A stretch of 64,000 nt of DNA from Apostichopus japonicus (lineage: Eukaryota > Echinodermata > Holothuroidea > Aspidochirotida > Stichopodidae): contig NC_092563.1 of NCBI RefSeq assembly GCF_037975245.1, positions 14,558,001 through 14,622,000 of the forward strand, in the 5' to 3' direction. A program made the position numbers and the translations under genes. Below, piece by piece: positions 37,230 through 49,605 of the stretch. The notes beneath the pieces are model-generated. The model made no database searches and was not told the DNA's origin. It saw only the letters and a program-made list of their open reading frames with translations. Numbering within the stretch: position 1 is the first letter of the stretch; the number at the start of each line of letters is the position of its first letter.

Positions 37230-37353
37230 TCAGTATAGCTCACAACAGTGTGCGACATCTTTGAGTGGAAAAGTATAAATTAGGGCATGTCCAATACAAT
37301 TGCAAATCACCTGTCCAATGAAGACGATTATAATCTTAGACAGATCTATTTAC

Positions 37354-37450
37354 CTGAAATCGTGAAACGGCTTGTTGTGACTGTCTTTCAACAGTATAGT
37401 CATCTACAGTAGACGAGTACCAAAACAGAAAACATCCGTTCTATAGCAAA
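37354..37450 (-). other. Probable 5' non-coding exon of the aquaporin gene
   Basis: A strong donor, GATTTCAG before gtaaat, ends at 37354 on the minus strand. It could join the acceptor at 36595 just before the aquaporin ATG. The 5' limit is not visible; 37450 is a nominal end. Confidence 0.4.
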
Positions 37451-38885
37451 TGAAGTATACCTGTTAACAACTGAAGCTAGTAATCAAACTGATAGGTAGC
37501 TGTATCAGTACAGCTTTGTATCGTCAAATGAACACAAACGAAGATGTATTCCTCAGTAGACGGGTTATAAAACAGAACACCTCCAATGTAAACGGCAAAA
37601 CACAACCGCGAGCCAAAATACAGAATTATGAAACAAAGATGTCTAGATTTGTAGTTGTCTGTGTCTCATTATAAACACAGGATGTTCATCGTTTTCTCTC
37701 AAGATTGTGACATTTGAGCACATCCGTTCCAATAGAAAAATATATTTATAAAGGTATAAACACAAGATTTCCGTTGGTATTTTTTGGAGATATAGCGAAT
37801 TCTGTTGTATCAATATTTCGTTTCCTTAAACTCATTGGTTATTGGCTCTTACGTTAATGACAATGGTCAACTGATAAGTGAAATATTACGAATGTCTTCA
37901 CGAAATATTTGCCGAAACAGAGTTTATGTATAGATATGTATATATTACCATCCTCGAGAGTGCAGGAAATTGTAGACATCAAGTAAAAATTGAAACAGAA
38001 ACACTCACATATATATATTTACATATTGGCCTATATGAGAAACTAGGTAAGAGAATAAGAGCTAGATTTACTGCACTCTTTTTTATCTTGATGACATCCT
38101 CAGCTCAAATGGGCCTTCATCTTTCGTTAAATCACCAGTAAATATCAATGCGAAACGTCACAGTTATATCTACTTATCACATTATGTCTGTTGGCAAAGA
38201 ATTCCGATAGATTTAATTTAACTGCAGTCCATCGAATGATCGTGTGAACTAAACGACCGAACGAAAAAAATCATACAAATGGCCTCAACCCACGATTACA
38301 AGAATTAGCTCTGCTCGTCACCGTTCTTCTAAACACCCACTTGTACTTGTACTCCCGGAACAAAGATTGCATGAAAAAGGGGGAAATGAGATTGCTATCA
38401 CAAAATGTAATTCCTCCCGTCCAGATCTCTCCCTCGATATATCTATATACAACAGTGCTTCAACGCAGAGTACTTTGTAGACGTCTGTATACTTCGTTAT
38501 TCACGCACGCTTCGAATGTACATCTGTGCCAGGGAGATCCAAATTTATGTGACTGATGGGCAGAACTGAATAAAATAGTAGAAGGGATACGAACGCTTTT
38601 AATATTCAACGTGAGAAACGAAGCAGGTCGGATATGTGAGTGAGTTCTTTTAAAGCCAAGTCAGCGGAAAACCCCATAGATATACCAGAGGCAGCAGGGT
38701 GCAAATTTATTCTTAATCAATGATTTTGTTTGCGTGAATTAATTTGAAAACCCTTATTTATCATATTATGTTTTTCACAATTTTCTTCTGCTTGTGAAAT
38801 TTAATTTGTTTAAAAGCTGCGTATTGAGTACACTTGGCCGCAAATCTGGTGGCACTATCAAGAGAGGTTACAGGAAAGGTAATGA

Positions 38886-38956
<71 letters not shown>

Positions 38957-39590
38957 TTACTTTTTTTGATGTCCTTTTTCTTGTTTACTTTACAGCGTAA
39001 CGTTTACCCTAAAATATTTTGTTTATACAGAGATTGCTTTGAAAGTACCATTACTTGATCGATACAAGACATCTGCAAATTGATACATTGCTCTAAAATT
39101 CATCTTTTCATCTTAAAATAGCACAGGAAATAAAAATGACAATTCCAGCGGAGCTTAACGGATGATTGAAGGCCTATATTAAACACGAATGTATTTTTGA
39201 TAAGTCGGTATTTTGAATATGTTGTAGATTGTCACAAACCACTATAAACCATCAGCCCAGGTTGTATTAATCATTTTGTAACTTTAAACATAAGAGAAGA
39301 ATCAATATAGGAGTGCCTGTAAATGTGTAATTTCGCCCACAGACTATTAAAGGTCAGCTCCTCTGAGAATCGACACAAAACTGGACTAAGAGAACAAGAG
39401 CAGCGACGCTACAGAAGCTCAGCCAATGCAATGGTTAGCTGTTAAAACTGGAGTTGACATGTTTCAGCAATGATAAGTTATTTGTCGAGAACAACTTGAA
39501 ATGTTTTATGATCAGAGATCAAACGCAGTGTAATAATGTTCGTTGACAAGAACCGAAGCCTGCCGCAGGCAGTTGTATATTGATATTAAG
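37451..39590. other. Intergenic, no gene seen
   Basis: AT-rich DNA upstream of the aquaporin gene. There is an AT array at 38888-38956. Short open frames here are unremarkable. Confidence 0.5.
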
Positions 39591-39595
39591 CAACA

Positions 39596-39964
39596 GTGGC
39601 GTAGGAAGGTACTTTTGAGTGGGGGGGGGGGGGCTGAAGACTGATGGCCAGCCTGGGGGAGGGGTCTAAGGGGAGGGGGTGTCCCCTCCCTTTTAGAATT
39701 TTTTTGCATTTCCAGGTGGCCTCAGATGCAATTTGGTGCAATATAGCACACTTCAACTCTCACTCCATTTTGTAAAGAATTTTGCATTTTCACCTGGCCT
39801 TAAATGCAATTTGGTGCTCCAAATGAGATTTTTTTCTCATTTGGAAATGAAAAAGGGGTTTTCTGACTTGCGGAGCGGGGGGGGGCGGAATGATACTTCC
39901 GCCCCCCCCCCCATATTTTTCACTGGGGGCTGGCGCCCCCCAGCCCCCCGGTTCCTACGCCCTT
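39596..39964. repeat. GTAGC-type element, copy 2 (diverged)
   Basis: It begins 'ggcgtaggaaggtactttt' and ends 'cccggttcctacgccct', which are inverted ends. It has G- and C-homopolymers at 39620, 39880 and 39900. Its inner 'gcatttccaggtggcctcag' block is repeated at about 39784 as gcattttcacctggcctta. Confidence 0.55.
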
Positions 39965-39994
39965 GTTAAGCAAGTAAATTTGGTTTGTAAGTCT

Positions 39995-40236
39995 ACAATG
40001 TATCATATAAGACAAGTAGGTCAACTTCGTGAATATTTTTGTAATTCTGTAACTGAAAAACTTTCCAGTAAGCTTCATTATGCAAATTCTTGACTAGCTG
40101 GCACAACTTCCACCCAATTATATAGACTGCAAATGATCCAGAACACGGCTGCTCGAAAGGTTCACAGAGCGAATAAATATATTGCCATTACTCCAATACT
40201 GACCGCGCTGCAGTGGTTAGCTATAAAGCTACACAT
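39995..40236 (+). pseudogene. LINE fragment, CR1/L2-like reverse transcriptase end
   Basis: The plus frame gives YHIRQVGQLREYFCNSVTEK, a stop in place of the usual RLDYCNSLL region, then LQMIQNTAARKVHRANKYIA and ITPILTALQWLAIKLHI. These two blocks are the C-terminal signature of CR1/L2-type ORF2 (Y.IR.I..IR..L...TE.L and LQ.IQN.AAR...ITP.L..LHWLPI). It is cut off by the CAT/CGT array right after LHI. Confidence 0.8.
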
Positions 40237-40438
40237 CGCCATCGCCGTCGCCGTCGCCGTCGCCGTCGTCGTCGTCATCGTCGTCATCATCATCGTCACC
40301 ACCACCACCACCACCACCATCATCATCACCATCACCACCGCCATCATCATCATCGCCATCATCGTCATCGTCGTCATCATCGTCATCGTCGTCATCATCG
40401 TCATCATCATCATCATCATCATCATTATTATTATTATT
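40234..40438. repeat. CAT/CGT/CAC trinucleotide array
   Basis: About 65 units of catcgt-type triplets, with CGCCGT at the left, ACC in the middle and ATC/ATT at the right. It is open in several frames (poly-His, poly-Asp, poly-Met), which is a low-complexity artefact. Confidence 0.95.
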
Positions 40439-41033
40439 GAGTATAGTCATAAGCCAAACGAGCCCCATGTGCTCTTTAGGGCCCATTGCTTATGTACCTA
40501 TAGATATCTCATATACTGTACAGTTGGTAATGTTCTCTTACGGGACCAACCAAAACGGAAATGTAACGAAATTATGTCCTCAACAGAGGGAAAGCCTGAC
40601 GCGTCTAGAGGCATACCAAATATCAACAATAACACTTATAGATGCATAATGAAGAATCATGGACATTGTTCTCTTCCGTAGTCTGGATACCCCCTACCGT
40701 ACGTGGATTCATTAACAATGCATTACTGCTCTTGAGGTAAAGAATATCTTAACATTAATAGTAAATTGTCTTTTCAAATAATTTTCATTTCAAATTCATC
40801 CATAGACCATAAAATCCTATAAACGATGAATCACATTATGTGGGGGAAATTTTGTAATTTCAATGAATAAAGTTAGTTACCTATTAAAGTATATCTAAAC
40901 TATAGAAGACGCGAGGCTCCATTGCCTGCACGCATTTCGAATAATGCAGGTATTTATAAGTTTATCTGCTCTTGTAAATCAGTGACGCGTCTTCATCATG
41001 TATTATTAACGACGTTGTCTGTATTACATACCA

Positions 41034-41104
<71 letters not shown>

Positions 41105-42423
41105 TATATCTATATGCATATATATATGCATATATGCATGTGCATATTGAGAAATTCCCTAAACAGATGAGGAAAACTCTTTTCAATTTGGGAGACATCC
41201 GGTTTTAAATTAATTTCGTCAATATGATATCACAGTGCCAACATCATGTTGTGAACTTGTGATGTCGCATAATTCCCCTTTATTTCTATTTTCATTTTAT
41301 ACTTTCATTGTGGGAGTAAGCTGTGCCATATTGCTTTCTTAAAGCAGAGTTAAAAGAATGTTACAACTTCATTATTCGTGATATATAGATTTACTCGAGT
41401 CTGCAGTCTTATATCAATTTATGTATAAAACATTTAAAACGTTCTACATTTGATTATAAGTTTAGTTCATGTGATTATTATGTGATATCTGTCAGATTCT
41501 CTGCGTAAGTTCATCCTCATTTGTACAACCTAAAATGAAGTCTTCTTCATGGTAGATACTACTATATACCCACCCACTCCCTTACCAGTAAACCCACCCC
41601 CTTACCCACACCCACCCCTTAACCCACACCCACCCCCTTCGCACTCCGCACAAACAACACTGTCAGAATGTAAGTTACACATCTATTTATAGCTCCATGG
41701 TTACACCATTCATTAGTTAAATACTACATCCCTATACGTACCATCTTCGTTCTCTGCCCAGCAATCTACGGCACAATATCAGTGTTCGCGTTATTATTCT
41801 TACCACTGTCCCTCGCCCTGACATGCGAACACAATTTATTATCTGCGAAAGAAGACAATTTTCGTTGAAACCGTTCTCCTGTCTTCTATGCTCAACTGTA
41901 TTCAATCTCTCTGCCTGATTATCATCGTGGCGCTCTCTTTAAATCGGTTCCGGAGCCGTGTTTGATACAGTCGATTCGAGCGCGTTACACGGCACTCACT
42001 ATGTATCAATCCAAACGGGATATTCAGTGAATTACACAAATCATATAAATGACAATTTGAACATTGTGTGTTACAAATTGCTGAGAGCAATAAGACTCCA
42101 TATGATTCTTACAGTAGAATGAAGAGAATTGTAAAAGAACTCACCTTAGTTAAATGAAAAATTTATCTACAACTGAGACCGCCCCTTCCCCATTTATGAT
42201 ATATACAAACCCATCGTCTCAACAAATGAAACCCTCACCATTCCACCACCCCACCCCCACCCCTCCAACTCCTCTTCAAATGCATATTCTAGCATACACA
42301 CGTAGAACATGGCATCATCACTGCACGCAGTGGGATCTCTTTTTGTCCATAAGTTTGAACTGCAAAAGGAACCGATCTTTCCCTAAGCCTATTCAACGCT
42401 TTGATGATTCTCTCTGAAAGTTA
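40439..42423. other. Intergenic, no gene seen
   Basis: An AT array lies at 41035-41106. A C-rich degenerate CCCACCC/TTACCCACA stretch lies at 41570-41640. Confidence 0.5.
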
Positions 42424-43070
42424 ACGGCAGGGGCGTAGCGAGCGGGGGGGGGGGTGTGGGGGTGTCACACACCCCCAATAATTTGGTCGCTGTCGGCGAA
42501 TTTTGGGTCTGTCGGCAAAAGGAGAAAAGGTGAAGAGAGCGGAAGGGGAAGAAAGAAGGAAAGCTGAATAGAGAAAAGGAGAACGGGAGCTTCTTCCGTG
42601 CCAAATTTGACTTAAAATATGCACCAGATTGCATCTAAGGACGTTTCAAAACTAAAAATTTTCCAAAGGGGAGGGGTAGACCCCCTACCCTTAGACCCCT
42701 CCCCCATTTCAGTCACCACTTCCAGATCCGTCGTCAAATCAAATTTTACTTAAAATATGCACCAGATTGCATCTAAGGACGTTTCAAAACTAAAAATTTT
42801 CCAAATGGGAGGGGGACACCCCCTCCCCTTAGACCCCTCCCCCATTTCAGTCACCACTCCCAGATCCGTCGGCAAATCAAATTTTACTTAAAATATGCAC
42901 CAGATTGCATCTAATGGCGTTTCAAATCTAAAAAATTGCCAAAGGGGAGGGGGACACCCCCTCCCCTTAGACCTCTCCCCCATTTCAGTCACCACTTCCA
43001 GATCCTTCGGCAAATCACATTCTCCACACCCCCCCCCCCCCAACAAAAAAACCTTCGCTACGCCCCTGGT
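42424..43070. repeat. GTAGC-type element, copy 3, with three 138-bp tandem units
   Basis: The ends 'caggggcgtagcgagcg' and 'cttcgctacgcccctgg' are inverted copies, flanked by gttaacg on both sides, which may be a target-site duplication. Inside, a unit starting 'cttaaaatatgcaccagatt' recurs at 42611, 42749 and 42887, an exact 138-bp period. Each unit contains an inner inverted pair, 'ggggacaccccctcccc'. There is no credible coding frame. Confidence 0.85.
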
Positions 43071-43412
43071 TAACGGGCTTGTGAAAAGTAGCTGAAGATG
43101 ATACCACAGCACTTCATCAACATCTTGGTTGTTACTGACTGGCTTTGAAAGACGAACATTCTGCTGAACGACAGAGACATTAATAACAACTATACTCCCC
43201 AGCACCCATGAATCGAAATGAATTTTGTTCACTTGTGCGAGTGAGCGTGAAGTTTTAGCTGTTCATTCGCCCAGACACTTCCCGTTACCTTAAGACTTGT
43301 TTTAGTTTTGCTTTTCTTAGGTTTTGCGAGTCATCAATAACTAAATAATAAGAGGCCGTATATATTCCCATCTCACCTATCCACAGTTAGCTGTTTCCTA
43401 AGTATACATACA

Positions 43413-43757
43413 TGGGCGGCGATCATGGGGGGGGGGGGGACGGGGGGACATGTCCCCCCCCCCCCAATATTTTAGGTGGGGGATATAGTATCTAATATCC
43501 CCCCAATATTTGGTGGCATAGTTTTTTTTAGCATATTTTTTGTATATTTTATGATATTGCTAGTAATTTCAAAGTAGAAAATGCTTAGATGCAACTTACA
43601 AGGCCTGGGAAGTGCCATTTCCAGCGATCTGGGAGGCATTTTCGGCCAAAATTTTCTTATGCGCTTCGCGCCAACCTATGGTGGCGCTACGCTTAAATAG
43701 TTTGCCTACAAGCTTCGCCCCTCCCTTGGCAAATCCCTCACAAGGCGCCTGTCTAAC
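43413..43757. repeat. GTAGC-type element, copy 4
   Basis: On the reverse strand this matches 1813-2060 at roughly 80 percent by eye: agcgtagcgccaccata, 'gaaaattttggccgaaaat', 'gctggaaatggcacttccca' and 'tttgaaattactagcaata' in the same order. It carries long G and C tracts at 43428-43465. Confidence 0.75.
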
Positions 43758-43887
43758 CGTGTCACAATTTGTTACTATATATGACCGAAAGTAGCTTTTA
43801 CTTTTTTTTCGAAATGAATAGCTAGACGGACCGCATCCGTAATGAAATTTGGTTTGCCGATGAAAAAGGAAAATTGGGCTGTAGCAA

Positions 43888-43890
<3 letters not shown>

Positions 43891-43922
<32 letters not shown>
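43891..43922. repeat. AT microsatellite
   Basis: About 16 AT units immediately 3' of the tRNA-derived element on the minus strand. Confidence 0.9.
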
Positions 43923-43927
<5 letters not shown>

Positions 43928-43970
43928 ATCGTAATGAGTTGGAAAATCAAGAACAGTGAAAAAACTTTCA

Positions 43971-44042
43971 GCCTCCACCGGGATTCGAACCACGGGCCTC
44001 CCGCTCTGTACGCGGACACCCTAACCACTAGGCTATGGACGC
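43971..44042 (-). repeat. tRNA-derived element, 72 nt
   Basis: The minus strand gives a near-complete tRNA shape. The acceptor arm GCGTCCA/TGGAGGC has one mismatch. There is an A-box TAGCCTAGTGGTTAGGGTG and a B-box GGTTCGAATCC. The anticodon stem TCCGC/GCGGG closes a loop with T33 and a nominal ACA anticodon. The T-stem has about two mismatches. ACA is not a normal animal anticodon, no terminator T-run follows directly, and it runs on into other repeat sequence. It is therefore read as a tRNA-headed SINE or pseudogene. Confidence 0.65.
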
Positions 44043-44205
44043 TGATTGTATGTCCAGAGGTTCGAAACCGGTAAGGAAGATCGTAATTCCACTGTAGGCG
44101 TTTGTCACCTATATCGAACAATACTAGTTCTGTTTTTGGTGACATATTTTGCCCTACTCTAGAGATCAAACATGATGCTATCCAACTCGAAAATCATTTG
44201 TATAT

Positions 44206-44207
<2 letters not shown>

Positions 44208-44286
<79 letters not shown>
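44208..44286. repeat. Long AT microsatellite
   Basis: About 38 uninterrupted AT units, followed by a short palindrome ctattagatat/atctaatag. Confidence 0.95.
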
Positions 44287-44299
44287 TATTAGATATACG

Positions 44300-45033
44300 G
44301 TATATAGTATCTAATAGTAACTAGTATCCCCCAATATTTGGTGGCATAATTTTTTTGTGGCTATAAATAGAAAATAATGCGTGAGATTATTTATCCAAAT
44401 CATATTTGGCGGTGGCTAAAACTTCATCCAACACATGCTGCATGGGGTAAATGACTCTTCGTGGTCGTTTCTGTGACCTGTGACCGAATAGCATGTTGTC
44501 ACTCATAACTTCTTCATCATACTTCCCTCTACTCGTGCAATTTTGACCGGTCTGTTAGGGGTTGAAGGGGGGGTTTTCTATATTGGTTGTCCATAGATGA
44601 AATTTTGTGCAACATTATAGGTATGTTTTGAAGTGAATTTATTATTCAAATTCTGAACAAATAATGGGCTTAAAACCTTGAAAAGTGGGGCTGACGGGTA
44701 TTGTGGGGCGTTACGTAGAATTACCTACAAAAGCAATGATCCACAGGAGATGCGATGAGGTCGAACATGATGTGTGACTGGTGACAATCTTGAAAGAGGT
44801 TATTAACTAATGGAAAAAAACTATTGGGAAAAACTTGGTTCTCAGGCAAAAGTGTACATCTGGTTGGTCATTTTCAAGCCCGAGAAGTACCATTTCCGGT
44901 GATCTCGGTGGTATCAAAACCAGAAATTTTCTTGTACGCTGTGCGCCAACTAATGGTGGCGCTCCGCTTTGATAGTAATTCGCCTGCACCGAAGCAAATG
45001 TCCCTCCAATTTTGAAACAAATCGCCGCCCCTG
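44300..45033. repeat. GTAGC-type element, copy 5 (split by other sequence)
   Basis: Positions 44315-44365 repeat 'cccaatatttggtggcata' from copy 4. Positions 44870-45033 repeat its other half ('aagtaccatttccggtgatc', 'aatggtggcgctccgc') in the same orientation. The intervening 44370-44860 is unrelated, which suggests a later insertion. Confidence 0.5.
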
Positions 45034-45039
45034 CATGCA

Positions 45040-45930
45040 TACATACATCACACAAGCCTTCAACAACACCATCACGTAGATACCTTTTGCCTTCGGCAAA
45101 GATGTAAACCAGAAAGCCAAGCGGCATGCCATCATTATAATGATGTTTAGTCTGTTGTAAGAAATTCATGTGTACATAACTAATAAGTATAACATCAATG
45201 TAGGGATACATTTCTGCATGAACATTAGCCTGATTGTAAATGGTATGAATCCAAAAAAATGAAGGAAACAATGTGAATTTGTATTCCTAAATGTTTCAAT
45301 ATCCAGAAAGTCTTCCTACATGAAATACAGACCCATATATGTTGACTAAAGTCAGCAGTGTCACCATGCAACCATCCCTTTAACAATTTAAATGAGAGTT
45401 ATATATGAGAGAGAAGCCATATACCAGCTACTGCAGTTTTCTATCTGGAAATATCGTATTTACATAGTGTGATCACCTGGTGTTTTGACAACTGGAGACC
45501 TTAAATGAACTCTGACCTACATCAAATGTTGTACCAACTATATAATACACAAGACTATCATACCATACATATATGAGCTTCTCTCATGTTCTGGTTCTGG
45601 ACATATAGCACTTTTGACATATTCACATTTTGGCCTCTGCTGACCCCTAATGACCTTTTACCTCTAGCACAAACAACAGGGTTCGCTGAGATATTAACAG
45701 GAACAATGTTTTCAGACTTTTACCCCTACTGACCTTAAATGACCTTTGACCAATACCAACAACAATCATCCCAGACCAGTTCTACTAAAGGGCCACATTC
45801 ATAAAAAAAAAAATATGAATTGTTATCCGTCTGAAGGTATAGCGTTTACAAGAGAGTATCACATACATACACATACACACACAAACGCACACAAACACAT
45901 GCCTTCTGCCTTCGACAAGAAATCAGAAAA
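45040..45930. repeat. Dispersed repeat with CTTCGGCAAAG-type ends
   Basis: It carries 'ccttttgccttcggcaaag' near 45085, then blocks on 'gaccttaaatgacctttgac', and ends with a CA-rich tract and 'cttctgccttcgacaag' near 45903. The repeated ctgacc...atgacctttg phrases at 45510, 45640 and 45735 suggest an internally repetitive 3' end of a non-LTR element. Confidence 0.45.
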
Positions 45931-48900
45931 TGAAAAAGATTTAGCATTGTAACTTATTCCTTTTGATTTATTTTGTATCGATGCCAAGTCATGTGATATA
46001 GCGTTGTTGCGCCTCTGTGAGTGATGACGCCATAGGGTCAACGGTCGTTGAAACCGAAGAGAGGTTTAACCGTTTTTCGTGAGCTAGGGCACGTAGTCAA
46101 TGGAGGCCAAATGTCAAAGTGGTCACCCTTGTTTTAGACACAGTGAATTTCTCTTGAAAACACAGGCACGATGGGCATTATAAACTTGGTGGGTTCATGG
46201 GCCCACTTGTTGGGTTCATAGCCCCACTTGTCTTCGTGAGTGATGGCGTCACAAATTATAATATACCGATTAATTCAGTCAACAACAAAAAAAGAAAACG
46301 ACGCAAGCCAAAACTAAATATAAGTCATGAAAGATTTTATTTGAAAGATTACAACATGTAGAAAATATCTCATTTCTATTTCTAATGATCCTATATATTT
46401 CATATTTCAGAAAAAAAATCATGTATATCACCAACATACATGTTTATCATCTACACACACTTAAATCATAAGACACATATCACATTCAACAAATCAAATC
46501 AAACCAAACCAATACTCTATGTCATACTGTTTTGAATCGGTGACAGATCATGTATATTTGTTTTCCAGAGATGCATCAAATATATTAAGATACCCCCCCC
46601 TAAACATTTGCCTTTTGAATCTTCAAATAAACAATAACAGCAAGTACGCCCTCTAATAAGCAAACACTTGTTATTTTCATTGTTAAATTAAAGTGATGAT
46701 GCAGTGAAACGTTCAAGTCAGGTGACGTTTAAGAAACCTGAAAAACAGTTTTCATACTGAGTTCATTTTTCACATCTTTTCATCTTGCATTAGGACTTAA
46801 GTCATGTGACGATAACGATATTTTCTTTTATTCTTTCTATATTGCATGTCGAGGGGGGCAGTTACCCAATTTCCAACAGAACAGATGCTACACATGATCA
46901 CATGAACAGATGATCACGTGATCACATGAACAAAAGGTCGGCAGGCTTTTGGCAGAAGGTCTTCAGTAATTGCCCCCAAATGTGCTAGAGAGTACAAATA
47001 ATGGCCACTCATGTTCAACAACCGTTTGTACTGCCATTCTCATAGAACTGTGTTCCTCTCTTAGACGACATGTAATTGTCTAAGTGAAGTTTCTTTTTGC
47101 TGTCAGAGAATAATTCGGAGACTCAATATTTAGTAAGCTAAATTTAGAGGCAATACGGAACACCTTTTATGTGGTACCAGCTATACCCACCGTACATTAT
47201 GCAGAACTGTAAGTGTTGCGTTATTTGTTTCCCCGCAGATACATACGATGCGATCTTCCTCAATTTAGTAATCGCTGTTAGTGAAATCGAAACGTCATTT
47301 AAGTGCTAGTCTTACACGGACAAGAAACGGGAAATCTGCAACAAGCTGTAAATACCTGCTCAATGCTATCTACTTATTACGTATGGCCCTCTTTCTAACA
47401 CCCCCACCCCCCTCATTCCGAAATCTCATCTGCGGTTTTTACCGTAATCACTTGCATATTTCATGAAGAATTTAACAACATCTCTTTCTAAACTTGCAAA
47501 ACGAAAACAAACTTATAGCAAGGTATACGGCATGTATAGTACACAAGCATGGATGATTTCATTATATTACGTAACATAATTAGATTAAATCACAGGAAAA
47601 CAATCACGAGAAGTATAAATCATACGAAACTAAGTTATAATTAAGCTTGCTTGTACAGTTTGTGAGGTCGTGTATGTAAGATTACATGCTTTAATATACA
47701 GTTGGATATGTTTCCGTTTCAATACATGTGCATGATAATTCTACTGATTTTATATTTCTTATGGTTGTAATCCACTCATGGCCTCACTTTCTGGAAAATT
47801 GTTTTACTTCAAAATAATGAAATATGGCGTATACCTCAAAACAACTCTAGTGTTAAATGAACAATGAATACAAGTGTATTTTTGCAAATATGTCAACATT
47901 AGACAAACATTCTCGGTGACCAAGACTGCATTTTACATTGATTTTTTACTAAATTATCAAAAGAAATTGTTGCAAGTGTCGTTTCGTCCAGATCCGACAT
48001 AAATATAATATTTAAAGAAGCTTGTTGAGTTGAAATTGGTACAATTTTAGATTCTGTTCAATGCGAAAAGTCATCAACTTCACTAAAATATAAAGTAAAG
48101 TTCCATTGAAATAATGAACATAGGTTGATTTTTTTTGCCTTTTTGGTTTAGACTAGGTGTTTGCAAGTCGTAAACAAGTTACATAGAAGAGATGAAGTCT
48201 ATGAGCGACGGAATATTTAGATTAGAAAGGGAGCTATTCATTACTTGCTATAATATTACAATTATATGCAAAAAAAGGAAACGACAAAATAGAAATTAAA
48301 ATAATGTGACGGACGACTGGCCAAGACTTATCAATCTAAAACCTCCTTGTGGAGTGAACGTTTGGTGTTTACAAAAGAATAACGTAACATGACTAAGCCA
48401 AAAAAGCAGAAAAAGTGCTGAAAACTTTGGCAAATTGTATTGCAAAATAAAGAGATTTGCAGATTCTAATGTACTGGTATCGAATGGTAATCCTGTTGTA
48501 CATCATTAATATTCCAACTCGACCGATGCCTGCTATCTTGGATGAGTGCGACTTTGATGAGCTATAGGCTCATATTGGTATGGTGGTACAAATATTGTTC
48601 AAGGCGGTTTCTTTGCATAAATTACAGTTTAAATTTTTTTGGCACAGGTGCATTGTCTTCTCAATAAAAGAGGTTGATAAGTTGTTGTTATTAATATTTT
48701 TCCTTCTTACTTTTCTTGGTTTTGTGTTTTGTTTGCTTTTTATCATTTTCTTGACGAGGAAATATTTGATTTGTTCAAAGCAAAACTTTTGGTCCAATTT
48801 AAGTCATGTACTGGTTAGGACATGTTTGACACGCACGGATGCCACGGCCGCTCTTCAATGCAAAGTAAGTATAAGTACAGCAGCATAATCATGAGTACAA

Positions 48901-49422
48901 ATTGAATTCCTCTTTGTAATGTAAAAGTTACGAGTACAAATTTCTTTGCGCGGGTGCGAGTATTTAATCTTGCACAAGTATCTATCCTAACATTCCTACA
49001 TGCCCCTAGTATAAATGAGTACAAATCCACAAAAGTCGAGTACACGTACAGACAACTAGTATACCAGAATATAAGTACAAGTACGTAAGGGAGTATATGT
49101 TATATAATAGGCTGGAGTTATAAAGCTAAAGCAGCATACTGGATTGAAACCTGACATACATTTCTCTTAACTTTAAATTATGTCGTAATCCAACATGACA
49201 TCAAATATCACCAGCTCAATGTTTTTGGTCACAAGGTGCAAGTTCCTACAAGTATATTAACCTTGGCATTGAAGATCTCCTGCCTGTTTGAACACAACTG
49301 CAATTGGAAAGAATATGCTTGATTCAACATAGGTCTAACGATGAAGTAATACATTAAATAATTAAAGAAATTAATATTTGATTTGAAGCTATAAACAAAT
49401 GAATTTTTTGGTATGGGAATGA
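45931..49422. other. Intergenic, no gene seen
   Basis: A 21-bp unit 'gggttcatgggcccacttgt' occurs twice at 46190-46232. There is a run of TGATCACATGA motifs at 46894-46932. Otherwise it is AT-rich DNA with unremarkable short ORFs. It includes the 3' side of the TPPP gene. Confidence 0.5.
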
Positions 49423-49605
49423 TCAGTGAGTCTCGTCGTATTTCCCCTTGTCTCCGTATCCTGTGACGTAACCTGATGTATCCGGGGTATCTTTACGTCC
49501 CTGGATGCCACGACCTTTGCCATCCTCGTTGAAGCGTTCCTTATGGGAACCTGTATACTTGGATGTGTCAGTCAAACGTTCAGTCGCTTTGTTCTTCGCT
49601 ACTTT
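49423..49605 (-). CDS. TPPP: TPPP coding exon 3
   Basis: 183 nt including the TGA at 49425-49423. It starts [20 protein letters not shown] and ends [12 protein letters not shown]. The acceptor is catctgttacag. Confidence 0.95.
   Translation of the reverse strand, partial: KVAKNKATERLTDTSKYTGSHKERFNEDGKGRGIQGRKDTPDTSGYVTGYGDKGKYDETH

Noticed and set aside
40162-40486. Open frames with poly-His, poly-Asp, poly-Met and Ile/Val runs
   Set aside because: All are readings of the same CAT/CGT trinucleotide array in different frames; no protein evidence.
41570-41640. CCCACCC/TTACCC-rich stretch, considered as interstitial telomere repeat
   Set aside because: The units are irregular (cccacccccttacccacaccc) and do not follow the TTAGGG repeat.
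44807-45271. 154-codon minus-strand open frame
   Set aside because: It runs across a GTAGC-type element and another dispersed repeat, with no domain or splice support.
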